DNA of 64,000 bases from Longimicrobium sp. Its GTDB lineage: Bacteria > Gemmatimonadota > Gemmatimonadetes > Longimicrobiales > Longimicrobiaceae. The first letter of the stretch is position 1. The number at the start of each line of letters is the position of its first letter. Of the stretch, positions 26,696 to 55,658 are shown piece by piece. Under the pieces are notes generated by a model. That model worked only from the letters and a program-made list of their open reading frames with translations, was not told where the DNA came from and searched no databases. Both the position numbers and the translations under genes were made by a program. The DNA is taken from NCBI RefSeq assembly GCF_036388275.1, contig NZ_DASVSF010000051.1, positions 1-64,000 on the forward strand. Reading direction: 5' to 3'.

Positions 26696-29600
26696 CGCCC
26701 CCGGCGAGGCCCGCCGCACGCCCCGCGCCCGCGCCGGCGCGCGAGCCGATCGCGATCATCGGCATCGCCGGGCGCTACCCCCAGGCGCCGACGCTCGACG
26801 CCTTCTGGCGCAACCTCGAGGCCGGCCGCGACTGCGTCACCGAGGTCCCCGCCGACCGCTGGCCGCTCGACGGCTTCTACGAGCCCGATCCCGCCCGGGC
26901 CGTTCGCCAGGGAAAGAGCTACAGCAAGTGGGGCGGGTTCCTGGACGGCATCGCCGACTTCGATCCCCTGTTCTTCAACATCGCGCCACGCGACGCCGCG
27001 CAGATGGACCCGCAGGAGCGGCTGTTCCTGGAGGCATGCTGGGAGGTGGTGGAGGACGCGGGGTACACGCGCGCCTCGCTGGCCGCGCGCCACGGCGGGC
27101 GCGTGGGGGTGTTCGCCGGGGTCACCAAGAGCGCGGCCCTGCGCTTTCCGCGCTCCACGTTCGCCTCCATCCCCAACCGCGTCTCGTACGTCTTCGACTT
27201 CCGCGGCCCCAGCCTGCCCGTCGACACGATGTGCTCGTCGTCGCTCACCGCCATCCACGAGGCGTGCGAGCAGATCTTCCGCGGCGAGTGCGAGGTGGCC
27301 ATCGCCGGGGCGGTCAACCTGTACGTCCACCCCTCGGCGTACGTGGAGCTGTGCGCGCAGCAGATGCTTTCGCCCCGCGGACGCTGCCGCAGCTTCGGAC
27401 TCGGCGCGGACGGCTTCGTCCCCGGCGAAGGGGTGGGGTGCGTGCTGCTCAAGCCGCTGTCGCGGGCGCTGGCCGACGGCGATCACGTCCACGCCGTGAT
27501 CCGGGGCACGGCCGTCGGCCACGGCGGCCGGACGCACGGCTACACGGTGCCCAGCCCCGGCGCGCAGGCCGCGCTGATCCGCGGCGCCCTGGAGCGCGCC
27601 GGCGTGCACCCCCGCGACGTGAGCTGCATCGAGGCGCACGGCACCGGGACGGAGCTCGGCGACCCGGTGGAGGTCGCCGCCCTCGCCGACGCGTTCGGGA
27701 CGGCGGGAGGGCAGTCCTGCGCCCTCGGTTCGGCCAAGTCGAACATCGGCCACCTGGAGGCGGCGGCGGGGATGGCGGGGCTCACCAAGCTGGTCCTGCA
27801 GATGCGGCACGGCAGGCTGGCCCCCACGCTGCACGCCGACGAGGCCAATCCCAACATCGACTTCGCGGCCTCGCCCTTCGTGCTGCAGCGCCAGGGCGCG
27901 GAATGGGCGCGTCCGCGCGTGGCCGGGGTCTCGTCGTTCGGGGCCGGCGGCACGAACGCGCACGTGGTCGTCGAGGAATACGTGGCGCCCGTACCGCGCA
28001 CCCGCGCGCCACGGGCGGTGCCGGTGCCGCTCTCCGCGCGCACGGGCGAGGCGCTGCTCGCCTACGCCCGCAAGCTGCTCGACGCCCTCGCCCGCGGCGA
28101 GCACGACCTGGAGGACCTTGCCTGGACGCTGCAGACCGGGCGCGAGCCGATGGAGGAGCGGCTCTGCTGCGTGGTGTCGTCGCCCGACGAGCTGCGCGAG
28201 GCGATGCGCGCCTTCGTGGAGGGGGTGCCCTGCGCCGCGCTGCACCGGGGCACCGCCGCCGTGCCCAGGGAAACGCTCGCCCGCATCGACGCCGATCCGC
28301 GGCTGGCCGGGCTGCTGGACGGGTGGCGGCGCGGCGGCGACATGGCCCCGGTGGCGGCGCTCTGGGTCAAGGGCCTCCCCGTGCCGTGGGAGCGCCTGCA
28401 ACGGGGCGAGCCGCGGCGCCGCGTGGGCCTTCCCACCTACCCGTTCACGCGCAGGCGCTGCTGGCCGGACGATGGGGGCGCCTCGCCGCGGAAGACGATT
28501 CTCGACCACCTGGCGCACGCGCTGCAGGTGCCGCCGGAGGAGATCGACCCGCGCCGCCCCTTCGCGGACTACGGGCTCGACTCCATCCTGGGCGTGCGGC
28601 TGGTCGAGTCGCTCAACCAGGCCTTCGGGACGGCGCTCGACACCACCACCCTCTTCGACCACGCCACGCTGGAGCGGCTGGAGCGGCACGTGGCCCTGGC
28701 CCGCCCCGCGGCGGGCGCCGCGGGGGAGCGGGCGGCCGAGGCGCCGGCGCGGGACCCCTTCCCCGAGCCCATCGCCGTCGTGGGGATGGCGGGCCGCTTC
28801 GCCGGCGCGGCCGACCTGGGCGAGCTGTGGGAGCACCTGCGCCGCGGCGCCGACCTGGTGGAGGACGCCACCCGCTGGCCCCTGCCGCCCGGCGTGGCCT
28901 GCCGCAGTGGCGGCTTCCTGGCCGACGTCGATCGCTTCGACCCGCTCTTCTTCAACATCTCGGGGGTCGAGGCCACCTACATGGACCCGCAGCAGCGGCT
29001 CTTCCTGGAGGAGGCGTGGCACGCCCTCGAGGACGCCGGCTACGCGGGCGACCGGCCGGCGGAGCCGGGCTGCGGGGTGTACGTGGGGTGCTGCGCCGGC
29101 GACTACCACGCACTCGTGGGCGACGACGCGCCCGGGCACGCGCTCTGGGGGAACATGGCCTCGGTGGTGGCCTCGCGGATCTCCTATCACCTGGACCTGG
29201 AAGGGCCCGCCGTTTCCGTCGACACCTCGTGCTCCAGCTCGCTGGTGGCGCTGCACCTGGCCTGCGAGGCGCTGCGCCGGGGCGAGATCGGGATGGCGCT
29301 GGCCGGCGGGGTGTTCGTGCAGTCGACGCCGCGGCTCTACCTCTCCGCCGACCGCGCCGGGATGCTTTCGCCCACCGGCCGCTGCCGCGCCTTCGACGAC
29401 GGCGCCGACGGCTTCGTGCCGGGCGAAGGGGTGGGCGTGGTGGTGCTCAAGCGCCTTGCCGACGCGCTGCGCGACGGCGACACGGTGCACGGCGTGATCC
29501 GCGGCTCGGGGATGAACCAGGACGGCACCACCAACGGGATCACGGCGCCCAGCGCGCGCTCGCAGACGCGCCTGCTGCGGCGCGTGTACGAGGGCCACGG

Positions 29601-32600
29601 CATCGATCCGGGCGGGATCCAGGTGGTGGAGGCGCACGGCACCGGCACGAAGCTCGGCGACCCGATCGAGCTGCGCGCGCTCGTCGACGCCTTTGGCGGC
29701 GCGGGGCCCGCCTCCTGCGCCCTCGGTTCGGTAAAGACCAACCTGGGGCACACCCAGTTCGCCGCGGGCATCGCCGGCGTGCTGAAGGTGCTGCTGGCGC
29801 TGCGCCACCGGCAGATCCCGCCGTCGCTGCACTTTGCGCGGGGCAACCGCAACCTGCGCCTGGAGGGCACGCCCTTCTTCGTCAACACCGGGCTGCGCGA
29901 GTGGGTGGCGGGGGACGACGGCACCCGCCGCGCCGCCGTCAGCTCGTTCGGGGCCAGCGGCACCAACGCCCACGTGGTCATCGAGGAGGCCCCGCCGCCG
30001 CCGCCTCGCGCCGCCTCGCGCGCGGAGTGCGTGCTGGGGCTGAGCGCCGCCAGCCAGGAGCAGCTGCGAGAGATGGCCGCCGACCTGCTGCGCCACTGCC
30101 GCGCGCACCCCGACCTGGACGTGCACGACCTCTGCTTTACGCTGCAAACGGGACGGCGCCGCTTTCCCACCCGGCTGGAGCTGCCCGTACGCGACCGCGA
30201 CGACGCCGTCGCCGCGCTCGAGCGGTGGCTGGCCGGGGGAGAAACGCGCCCCTCCCTCGCGCCGGCCGAAGGGAACGCCGGCGACGCCGGCCGCCGCCGC
30301 ATCCCGCTTCCCGGGTACCGGTTCCGGCGCGACCGGTTCTGGGTGGAGGGCGCCGCGCCCCTCGCGGCCCCCCTGGCCGCCCCCCCTCCGGCCGCGCCGC
30401 TCGCGGACCACCGGGTGCAGGGGCGCGAGGTCATGCCCGGCGTGGTGGCACTGGAGCGGGTGCGCGCGGCCACGCAGGCGGCCCGGTTCCAGGACGTCGC
30501 CTGGGTCGCGCCGATCCACGACGCGCGCGTCTCCGTCCAGGTGGAAGGCGGCGCCTTCCGCCTGGTGGGCGCCGACGGCACCGTGCACGTGACGGGCGTC
30601 GCGCACCGGGAGCCGTCCGCGGCGCCGGCGCCGGTGGACCTGGCCGCCCTGCGCCGCGCCTGCGGCCGCGGACTCCTCTCGTCGCGCGAGTGCTACGACG
30701 CGCTGCGCGCGATGGGGATCGAGCACGGCCCCTCGCTGCAGGCGATCGACGAGGTTCACCTGGGCGACGGCCAGGTGCTGGCCCGCCTTCGCCTTCCCCC
30801 GGCCGCCCCCCCATCGGCGTCCCCCTGGCACCCGGCCCTCGTCGACGGCGCCATCCAGGCGAGCGTCGGCCTGGCCTCGGACGCGGGGGGCACGGCCGTC
30901 CCCTTCGCCCTCGACGCCTTCGACGGGTGGAGGGCGTGCGGGGACCAGATGTGGGCGCACGTGCGCGACGCCGGCGGCACGCTCGACATCGACCTGGTGG
31001 ACGACGGCGGCCGCGTGTGCGTGCGGATGCGGGGCTACACCTCGCGCGTGGTGCAGCCGCGGGCCGAGGCGATGCTCCTCGTCCCCGTGTGGGAGGTGGC
31101 CGCGCCGGGGCCGGCGCAGGCGGCGGAGGAGGAGGCCGAGGAATCCCTCCCGTGGACGGCGCCGCCCTCCGACGGCGATCTCCAGGGCCCGGTGCTCGCG
31201 CTCTTCCGCCACGTCCAGGCGCTCCTGCGCGACGAGGCGGACGCGCGCGCGCTCGCGCTGACCGTGCTCACGCGGGCCTCCGATCCCGGGCACGCCGCCG
31301 TCCACGGGCTGGCCGGCTCGCTGGCGCGGGAGTACCCGCAGTGGAAGGTGCGCCTGGTGGACGTGGAGGGCGACGGCGTCCCCGACCTGGCGGGGTTGCC
31401 CTTCGACCCCCTCGCCCGCCCGTGGGCGTGGCGTGGCGGCGAATGGCTTCGGCAGAAGCTGGTCCCGGTGCGAGCGGGGGAGAGGACCGGTGCTGCGCCG
31501 TACCGGCAGGGCGGCGTGTACGTGGTGATCGGCGGCGCCGGCGGCGTGGGATCGGTGTGGTCGGAGTGGGTGATCCGCCGCCACCAGGCGCGCGTGGTGT
31601 GGATCGGGCGGCGCCCGGCCGACGCGGCGATGGAGGCCCGGCTCGACACGCTGGGGACGCTCGGTCCGCGGCCGCTGTACATCCGCGCCGATGCCGCCGA
31701 TCCCCAGGCGCTGCGCCGCGCGCGCGACGAGGTCCGCGCGCGCTGCGGCCGCGTCGACGGGGTGGTCCATTCGGCGATCGTGCTGCAGGACGGGAGCCTG
31801 GCGCGGATGCCGGAGGAGCGGTTCCGGGCGGCGCTGCGCGCCAAGGTGGACGTCAGCGTGGCCCTGGCCGAGGTCTTCCAGGACGACGACCTCGACTTCG
31901 TGCTCTTCTTCTCGTCCATCCAGTCGTTCTTCCGCGCGGCCGGCCAGGGCAACTACGCCGCCGGCTGCACCTTTCAGGATGCGTTCGCGCAACGGGCGGC
32001 GGCGCGGTTCCGCTGCCCCGTGAAGACGATGAACTGGGGGTGGTGGGGGCGCGTGGGCGTGGTGGCCTCGGAGCCGTACCAGGCGCGGATGGCCCGGGCC
32101 GGCCAGGCATCGATCGAGGGCGACGAAGCGATGGCCGCGCTGGAGGTGCTGCTGGCCGGGCCCTTCACCCAGCTCGCCTTCGTCAAGACCTCCGATCCGC
32201 GCACCCTGACGGGGTTCAGCGACGACGAGGCCGTCACCATCCTCCCCGACGCCCCGGCCGCCCCGGCCGCCCCCCCGCACGCGCCCGACCACGCGGAGCG
32301 GATCGCCGCGCTGCGCCGGCGCGTCGGCGCACAGACGGCGGAGATGGACCCGCTGCTCCTCCCCCTTCTGCGCGCCGGGCTGCGGGAGGTGGAGCGTACC
32401 CGCGTCCTTCCCGTGTACGCACGCTGGCTGGAGCAGACCGACCGGGTGCTGGCCGCCGCCGAGGCGCCCGCCGCCGATCCGGCGGCGCCCTGGGCGGCGT
32501 GGGGTGCGCGCAGGGCGGAATGGATGCGCGACGAGAGCAGGGCGCCGCACGCCACCCTGGTCGAGGCGACGCTGCGCGCGCTCCCGGAAATCCTCACCGG

Positions 32601-35600
32601 CGGGCGCCGCGCCACCGACGTGATCTTCCCCGGCTCGTCGCTGGCGCTGGTGGAGGGGATCTACCGCGGCAACCCCGCGGCCGACTTCTTCAACGAGGTG
32701 GTGGCCGAAACCGTCGCCGCGCACGTGGCTGCGGCCGAACGGCCGGTGCGCATCCTGGAGATCGGCGCCGGCACCGGCGGGACGAGCGCGGCCGTCTTCG
32801 CCAGGCTGCGCCCCCTGCGCGACCGTGTGGACACCTACTGCTACACCGACGTTTCGCGGGCATTCCTGCTGCACGCGCGCGAGCGGTACGACGCCCCGTA
32901 CCTGGACACGCGCCTCTTCGACGTCGAGAAGCCGCCCGCAGACCAGGGGATCGAGCCGGGCTCGTTCGACGTGGTGGTGGCCACCAACGTCCTCCACGCC
33001 ACCCGCTCCATCCGCGCGACGCTGCGCAACGCCAAGGCCGCGCTGCGCCGCAACGGCCTCCTGGTCCTCAACGAGCTGAGCGCCGACGTTCTCTTCAGCC
33101 ACCTCACCTTCGGCCTGCTGGAGGGGTGGTGGCGGTACGACGACCCGGCGCTGCGGATCGCCGGCTCGCCCGCCGTGGCGCCGGAGACGTGGCGGAGCGT
33201 CCTGGCCGCCGAAGGGTTCCGCGACGTCGCCTTTCCCGTGGCCGCCGCGCACGACCTGGGGCAGCAGGTCATCGCGGCCACCAGCGACGGCACCGTCCGG
33301 CAGCCGCGGAGGGCCGCGCCCGCGCCCGGGGCCGACGACCGGGGGCTCCACGAGCGCGCCACGCGGTTCTTCACCACGATCGTCGCCGACACGCTGAAGA
33401 TCGCCACCGCCGACATCGACCCGGCCGCGCCGCTGGAGCGCTACGGCATCGACTCGCTTCTCGTCGTGCAGCTCACCACCGCGCTGCGCGCGGTCATCGC
33501 GCCGGTCAGCAGCACCCTGCTCTTCGAGGTGCGCACGATCGACGCGCTGGCGGGGCACTTCATCGCCACGCGGCGCGGCGAGGTGGAACGGCTGGTCCAG
33601 GCCGCGCCGCCGCCGCCCGTTTCCCAGCCCCGCCCCGCCGGCGGCGGGGCGGTGGCGGCGGCGCGGCCGGAGGAACCCCGGACCTCCGCGCTGGACGTGG
33701 CGATCGTGGGGGTGGCGGGGCGGTATCCGGGTGCGGAAACGCTGGGCGAGTTCTGGGAGAACCTCAAGGCGGGAAGGGACTGCGTGACCGAGATCCCGCC
33801 CGACCGCTGGGACCACGCGCGCTGGTTCGACCCCGAGAAGGGGGCGGAGGGAAAGACGTACACCCGGTGGGGCGGCTTCCTGCGCGGCGCCGACGAGTTC
33901 GACCCGCTCTTCTTCCACGTTTCGCCGCGCGAGGCGGCGGCGCTCGATCCGCAGGAGCGGCTCTTTCTGCAGTGCGCGTACGAGGCGCTGGAGGACGGCG
34001 GCTACGCGGGCTCGCCCGCGTGCACGGAGGCCGGGGTGTTCGTGGGGGTGATGTACTCCGAGTACCAGTTGTGGGGGGTCGAGGAAACGCGCTCCGGCCG
34101 CCCGACCGTGCTCCCCGGCAGCCTGTCGTCCATCGCCAACCGGGTCTCGTACTTCCTGGACGCGGGGGGGCCCAGCCTGGCGGTGGACACCATGTGCGCG
34201 TCGTCGCTCACCGCCATCCACCTGGCCTGCGCGGCCCTGGGGCGGGGGGAATGCACGATGGCGATCGCCGGCGGCGTCAACCTGTCGCTACACCCCAACA
34301 AGTACCTGATGATCGGGCAGGGGCAGTTCGCCGCCAGCGACGGCCGCTGCCGCAGCTTCGGCGCGGGCGGCGACGGCTACGTGCCGGGAGAGGGGGTCGG
34401 GGCGGTGCTGCTCAAGCCGCTGGGCCGCGCCCTGGCCGACGGCGACTCCATCTACGGCGTGATCCGCGGCAGCGCCGTCAACCACGGCGGGCGCACGAAC
34501 GGCTTCACCGTCCCCAACCCGCTGGCCCAGGGCGCGGCCATCGGGCGCGCGCTGCGGCAGGCCGGGGTCGACGCCTCCGCCGTCAGCTACGTGGAGGCCC
34601 ACGGCACCGGCACCGCCCTGGGCGACCCGATCGAGATCCGCGCCCTGGCGAAGACGTTCCGCCGCGGCCGCTGCGCCATCGGCTCGGTGAAGTCGAACAT
34701 CGGCCACTGCGAGGGCGCGGCGGGGATCGCCGGCCTCACCAAGGTCCTGCTGCAGATGAAGCACGGGCAGCTGGTGCCGTCGCTCCACTCGGCGGAGCTG
34801 AACCCGCGGCTGGAGCTGGACGGCACCCCGTTCGTCGTGCAGCAGGCGCTCGCCCCCTGGCCGGGTCCGCGCGTGGCCGGTGTCTCCGCCTTCGGTGCCG
34901 GGGGGGCGAACGCGCACCTGGTGGTCGAGGAGTTCCGGGGAGAGCGGCCGGAGCCGCCCGCCACCCCGGCGCCGTACGGGATCGTGCTTTCCGCGCGCGA
35001 AGCGCCGCAGCTGCGCGAGGTGGCCGCCCGCCTGGCGCGGGCCGTCGAGCGCGGCGACACCGGCGGCGACCTTGCCGCGGTCGCGTACACCCTGCAGGTG
35101 GGGCGGCCGGCGATGGAGCACCGCCTGGCGCTGGCCGTTGAAACGCCCGGCGAGCTGGGGGAAAAGCTGCGCCGGTGGCTGGCCGGCGAAGAGGGCATCG
35201 GCGGCCTTTGCCAGGGACGGGCGCGGCGGGGACGGGAGGCCGCGGCCGGTGAGGGCGAAGGGTCGGCGGGGGCCGTGCATCCGCCCCGGGGGCGCGGCGC
35301 CTGGGAGGCGCTCCTGGCGCGGTGGGTGGGCGGCGTGGACGTCGACTGGACACGCCTTTACCCCGGGGGCCATCCCCGGCGCGTGAGCCTGCCGACCTAC
35401 CCGTTCGCCCGCGAGCGCCACTGGGCGCCGCGGGGCGGTCCCGCGGTGCCGGAACGCGAGCGGCCGCTCCACCCGCTGGTGCATCGCAACTCGTCCGACG
35501 TCGCGGAGCTCCGCTTCACTTCCCGCTTCCCGGGGACGGAGCCGCTGCTGGCGCACTTCGCGGGCGCCGCCTACCTGGAGATGGCCCGCGCCGCGGCCAC

Positions 35601-38543
35601 CCTGGCGGCGGGGATCGACGAAGCCCGCCCGTGGGGCGTGCGCCTGGAGGACGTCGCCTGGACCGAGCCCCCCGCATCGGACGGTGCGCCGCTGACGCTG
35701 CACGTAGGGCTGCAATCGACGTCCGACGACGAGTTGCGCTACGAGGTGCGCGCGGACGGCGACGACCCGCGGGTCCACGCGCGGGGGCGCGTGCGGCTGG
35801 ACGGGGTGGACGTGCCGTCCCCGCAGCCGCCCGCCCGCCTGGCCCGCGCCCTCGCGCGAACGCTCTCCGGCCCCGAGGTCTACCAGCGGCTCGGCACCGC
35901 GGACGATGGCGCGCACCGGCCCATCGCGTCGGTGGCGGTGGGCGAGCGGGCGCTCCTGGCCAGGCTGGCCCCGCCGGCCGCGGCCGGGGCCCACGGATAC
36001 GTCCTGCACCCCGCCCTTCTCGGGGGCGCCCTGCAGGCGGCCGAGGCGTGGCGCGTCCTGGTCGAGGGGCGCGCCCCCGCCGCCGGCGGCGACGCGCCCC
36101 GCACCCTGGCCCGCCTGGAGCTGCTGGGCCCCTGCCCCGCCCAGCCCTGGGCGTACGTGCGCTCCTCCGACGACGCCGCGACGCTGGACGTGGACCTGCT
36201 CGACGACGACGGCCGCGTCTGCGTGCGCATGCGGGGCTTCGGCGCCACGCAGGGGGAAAGCCTCCCGTCGGGCCACCTGGTCCTCGTTCCGGTCGCGCGC
36301 GGCGAGGCGGACGAGCCCCGCGGGGGCACGCCTTCGCTGGAGTTGGACGGCGGCGACTCCGCCGCCGGCATCGCCCGCCGGCTCGCGTCGTCGGCGCCGG
36401 TCGAGCACCTGGTCTGGCGCGCCCCCGACCCGCCCCCCTTCGACCTTTCTCCCGAGGGCGCCCAGGCGCTCATCGACGCCAGCCGCCGCGCCGTCGTCGC
36501 CGCGTACCGCCTGGTGCGGGCGCTGCTGGCGGCCGGGTACGGCGAGCGGCCGCTCACCCTGTCGGCGCTCACGCACGACCACCCCGCGCACGGCGGCGTC
36601 GACGCGATCCTGGAGACGGCCGCGAAGGAGCACCCCCGGTGGCGCATCGCCGGGGCGCGCCGCGAGCTGCTCCCCGTTTCGTTCGCCACGAAGCCGCCGC
36701 CGCCCTTCCGCTCCGGGGGTGTCTACGTCGTGATCGGCGGCGCCGGCGCCATCGGCCGGGCCGTCACCGGGCAGCTCCTGCGCCGGTACGGCGCACGGGT
36801 GGTGTGGATCGGCCGCCGTCCCCTGGACGCCACCATCCGCGCCGCCATCGAGCGCCTGGCCGGGGAGGGACCCGCGCCGCTGTACCTGAGCGCCGACGCC
36901 GGAGACGAGCGCGCGCTGCGCCGCGCCCTGGCGGAGGTCACGCAGCGGCATCCGCGCATCCACGGCGTCATCCACGCGGCGATGGTGTTCTCGCAGCAGA
37001 CGCTCGCCGAGCTGGACGAGGACGCGCTGTCGGCGTCGCTCGCGGCCAAGGCGGCGACGGCGGTGCGCATGGCCCAGGTGTTCGACGGGCAGCCGCTGGA
37101 CTTCGTGGTCTTCTTCTCGTCGCTGGTCTCGTTCATCCGCAACCGCGGGCAGGGGCACTACGCCGCCGGGTGCGGCTTCACCGACGCCTTCGCCCGCCAC
37201 CTGGCGCGTGCCTGGAGCTGCCCGGTCAAGTCCATGCACTGGGGCTACTGGGGCAACGATGCGATGGGGGTCGAGGAGATCGAGCAGCTCCGCGCCGTGG
37301 GGCTGGAGCTGATCGACCCCGAGGCGGGAATGGACGCGCTGGAAGACCTTCTCGCCGGCCCGCTCGACGCGCTCGGACTGGTGCGGACCCACCGCCCGGT
37401 GGCCATCGAAGGGGTGAGCGCGGCCGAAGCGGTGGTCGTCCATCCGCCGTACGCCGCGATGGCGCCACTGCCGCCGGCCGCCCCCCGCGCCGTGCCGGCG
37501 GAGGCCGTCGCGGCCGTCCGCGGCGGCGCGGCCGCGGCGTTCGACGGGATGATCGCCGAGATCCTGGCGTCGCAGCTCGCGCGGCTGCGCGGGACACGCA
37601 CGATCCCGCTGTACGGGCGCTGGATGGAGCAGAGCGCGCGGATGCTGGAGGACGCCGGCGCACCGCGGCCGCTGGAGGCGCTGTGGGAAGCGTGGGCGGC
37701 GCGCAAGGAGGGGTGGGCGCCCGCGCAGGCCGGGGTGGCCGAGGCGGCGCTGCGGGCGCTCCCGGAGATCCTCACCGGACGGCGCCCCGCCACCGAGGTC
37801 CTTTTCCCCGATGCGTCGGTGGGGCTGGTGGAAGGGATCTACCGCGGCAACCCGGTCGCGGACTACTTCGGCGAGACCCTGGCCGGCACGCTGGCGGCGT
37901 ACCTGGGCGCGCACGGCGCCGGTCCGGTGCGCGTCCTGGAGGTGGGCGCCGGGACCGGCGGCACCACCACGGCGGTGCTGCGAGCCCTGCAGCCGCACGG
38001 CGGCCGGATCGCCGAGTACTGCTACACCGACGTGTCCCGCGCCTTTCTGCTGCACGGCCGCGACACCTTCGGCGCCGCGCACCCGTTCCTCGCCGTGCGG
38101 CCGTTCGACGTCCGCCAGCCGCCGGAGCGGCAGGGGATCGACGCCGGCGCGTACGACGTCGTCATCGCCGCCAACGTGCTGCACGCCACCCCCGACATCC
38201 GCCGCACCCTGCGGAACGTGAAGGCCACCCTCAAGGCCGGCGGCCTGCTCCTGCTCGACGAGCTGAGCGCGCACACCCTGTTCAACCACGTCACCTTCGG
38301 CCTCCTGGAGGGGTGGTGGCTGGCGCAAGACACGGAGCTGCGCATTCCGGGGTGCCCGGGGCTGATGCCCGCGGCGTGGCGGCGGCTGCTGGAGGAAGAA
38401 GGGTTCCGCTTCGTCTGCTTCCCGGCCGAGGAGGCGCATGCGCTCGGCCAGCAGATCATCGCCGCGCGAAGCGACGGCGTGGTTCGCCGGCAGCGGCCGG
38501 CCCGCCCGCGGACGGACGCACCGCCCGCCGAAAGGAGAATGCC

Positions 38544-38547
<4 letters not shown>
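25168..38547 (+). CDS. Trans-AT PKS 2: KR-ACP / KS-ACP / KS-DH-KR-MT-ACP / KS-DH(degenerate)-KR-MT
   Basis: The 4459-aa megasynthase starts at GTG 25168 in a four-base overlap with PKS 1. Rough residues: KR4 1-375, ACP4 430-510, KS5 525-938, ACP5 1110-1180, KS6 1201-1608, DH6 1742-1964, KR6 1980-2375, MT6 2378-2711, ACP6 2720-2800, KS7 2843-3255, degenerate DH7 3431-3691, KR7 3700-4110, MT7 4120-4440. There is no AT. Both methyltransferases carry the SAM loop E.GAGTGGT and the LVEGIYRGNP region of C-methyltransferases. The protein ends after MT7; ACP7 for this module begins PKS 3. It therefore both starts and ends in the middle of a module. Confidence 0.95.
26740..28710 (+). other. PKS module 5: KS5-ACP5, no reduction
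   Basis: KS5 has Cys689 (DTMCSSSL), EAHGTGT and NIGHLE; ACP5 carries Ser1139 (YGLDSIL). No KR or other processing domain lies between them, so a beta-keto group is predicted. After the hydroxyl set by module 4 this gives the hydroxy-ketone spacing seen next to the ring in cycloheximide and lactimidomycin. Confidence 0.88.
28765..33580 (+). other. PKS module 6: KS6-DH6-KR6-MT6-ACP6
   Basis: KS6 has Cys1355 (DTSCSSSL). DH6 has His1748 in DHRVQGREVMPG and Asp1893 in DGAIQ. KR6 has GGAGGVG, Tyr2263 and an LQD loop. MT6 has LEIGAGTGGT near residue 2534. ACP6 carries Ser2763. The expected outcome is an alpha-methyl, alpha,beta-unsaturated thioester. Confidence 0.88.
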
Positions 38548-54196
<15,649 letters not shown>

Positions 54197-54200
<4 letters not shown>

Positions 54201-55222
54201 GCGTGTCCGCGCGCAACGTGGAGGTGGTCCTCCGGTCGCGCCCGGAGGGAGCACCGCGCGAGGAAAACTTCGAGGTGATCGAGGCGCCGCTGCCGGCGGT
54301 GGGGCCGGGACAGATGCTGCGCCGCACCATCTGGCTTTCGGTCGATCCGTACATGCGCGGCCGGATGAGCGCCGTGAAGTCGTACGCGCCGCCGGTGCCG
54401 CTGGGCGAGCCGATGGTGGGCGCCACCGTCAGCCAGGTCGTGCACTCCGCCGATCCCCGCTTCGCCGCCGGCGACTTCGTGCTGGGCGACGATGGGTGGC
54501 AGAGCTACGCCGTCGGCGACGGCGCCGGGCTCCGCAAGCTGGACCCGTGGCGGGCGCCGATCTCCTGGTCGCTCGGCGTGTTCGGCATGCCCGGCCTCAC
54601 CGCCTATGTCGCGCTGCTCGACCTCGGCTCCCCGGCGAGCGGCGAGACCGTCGTGGTTTCCGCGGCCGCGGGGGCCGTCGGCTCCGTGGCCGGGCAGATC
54701 GCCAAGCTGAAGGGCTGCCGTGTGGTCGGCACGGCCGGGTCGGACGAGAAGTGCGCCCACGTCACGCGCGACCTCGGCTTCGACGCGTGCATCAACTACC
54801 GGAGCGCCGACCTCGGCGCCGCCCTCAACGCCGCCTGCCCCGACGGCATCGACGTCTACGTCGACCAGGTGGGAGGCGCGGTGCTGGCGGCCGTCCTGCA
54901 GCGCATCAACGTGCATGCGCGGATTTCCCTGGTCGGCCAGATGTCGCACGCCGGCGACGTCCGTCCCGCGCCCGGGCCCGGCCTCCTGCCCCTCGTCGTC
55001 AACCGGGCCACCCTTCGGGGCATGCTCGTCTCCGACCACGCCCACCGCCTCCCCGACTTCCTTCGCGACATGACCCGGTGGGTGCGGGAAGGGGCCATCC
55101 ACTACCGCGAAGACATCGTCGTCGGCCTCGCCAACGCACCCCGCGCCCTTCTCGGCCTGTTCGCGGGGGAGAATGTAGGGAAACGCATCGTGCAGGTGTC
55201 GGCGGACCCGACGCGCAGGTAA
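54197..55222 (+). CDS. Zinc-free MDR oxidoreductase (CurA / prostaglandin reductase-like)
   Basis: The 341-aa protein starts at GTG 54197, overlapping the PKS 3 stop, and is the last gene of the operon. It has an N-terminal GroES-like domain (LSVDPYMRGRM near residue 50) and an NADP-binding fold with SAAAGAVGSVAGQIAKLKG and VYVDQVGG. The family (YfmJ, CurA, leukotriene B4 12-hydroxydehydrogenase) reduces alpha,beta-unsaturated ketones or aldehydes and lacks zinc ligands. Since no enoylreductase domain is present in the three PKSs, it could act as a tailoring enoyl reductase on the polyketide; a stand-alone detoxifying role is the alternative. It differs from the FMN-dependent trans-ERs of other trans-AT clusters. 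Confidence 0.88.
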
Positions 55223-55280
55223 GACCGGGGCGAGCTCGAGAGCGCCGCAGCCCCGCCTTCAGTTGACCAGCTTGAGTCTC

Positions 55281-55329
55281 ACACGGAGGTCATGGAGGAC
55301 ACGGAGAAGCTCCTCAGTGATCTCCGTGT
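55281..55329. repeat. ACACGGAG repeat and hairpin after the PKS operon
   Basis: ACACGGAG occurs at 55281 and 55299, and ACACGGAGA (55299-55307) pairs with TCTCCGTGT (55321-55329) across a 13-nt loop, 77 bases after the last operon stop. It resembles the hairpin at 3035-3067. It may help end the operon transcript, although no T run follows. Confidence 0.5.
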
Positions 55330-55658
55330 GATACTATTTCCCGGAGTTCGGTGTGCACTCAGGGACAAAAGAGTTCACGCAGAGACCTGCAGATGATGGC
55401 CCGCGTGTATGCCAACGCGCAACGCAGTTCAGAGCGCATGGGCGTCGAATTCAGCTATCGGCTCGTCCGGTGGGCGCATCTGCTGGAACGCTCGACCGTA
55501 GAGAGGCTATCCGCATGAGCACGCCTCGCGTCTCACACGGGAGCGCTCCATGGATGTCCGACGCGAAGTCGCCCGCGGCACTTCGGAAGGCGGAACTGCA
55601 CAGGGGGGTCCCGAAACAAAACGTCACAAGTTATGGAACTGTGTCGAATTGGAAGCAG

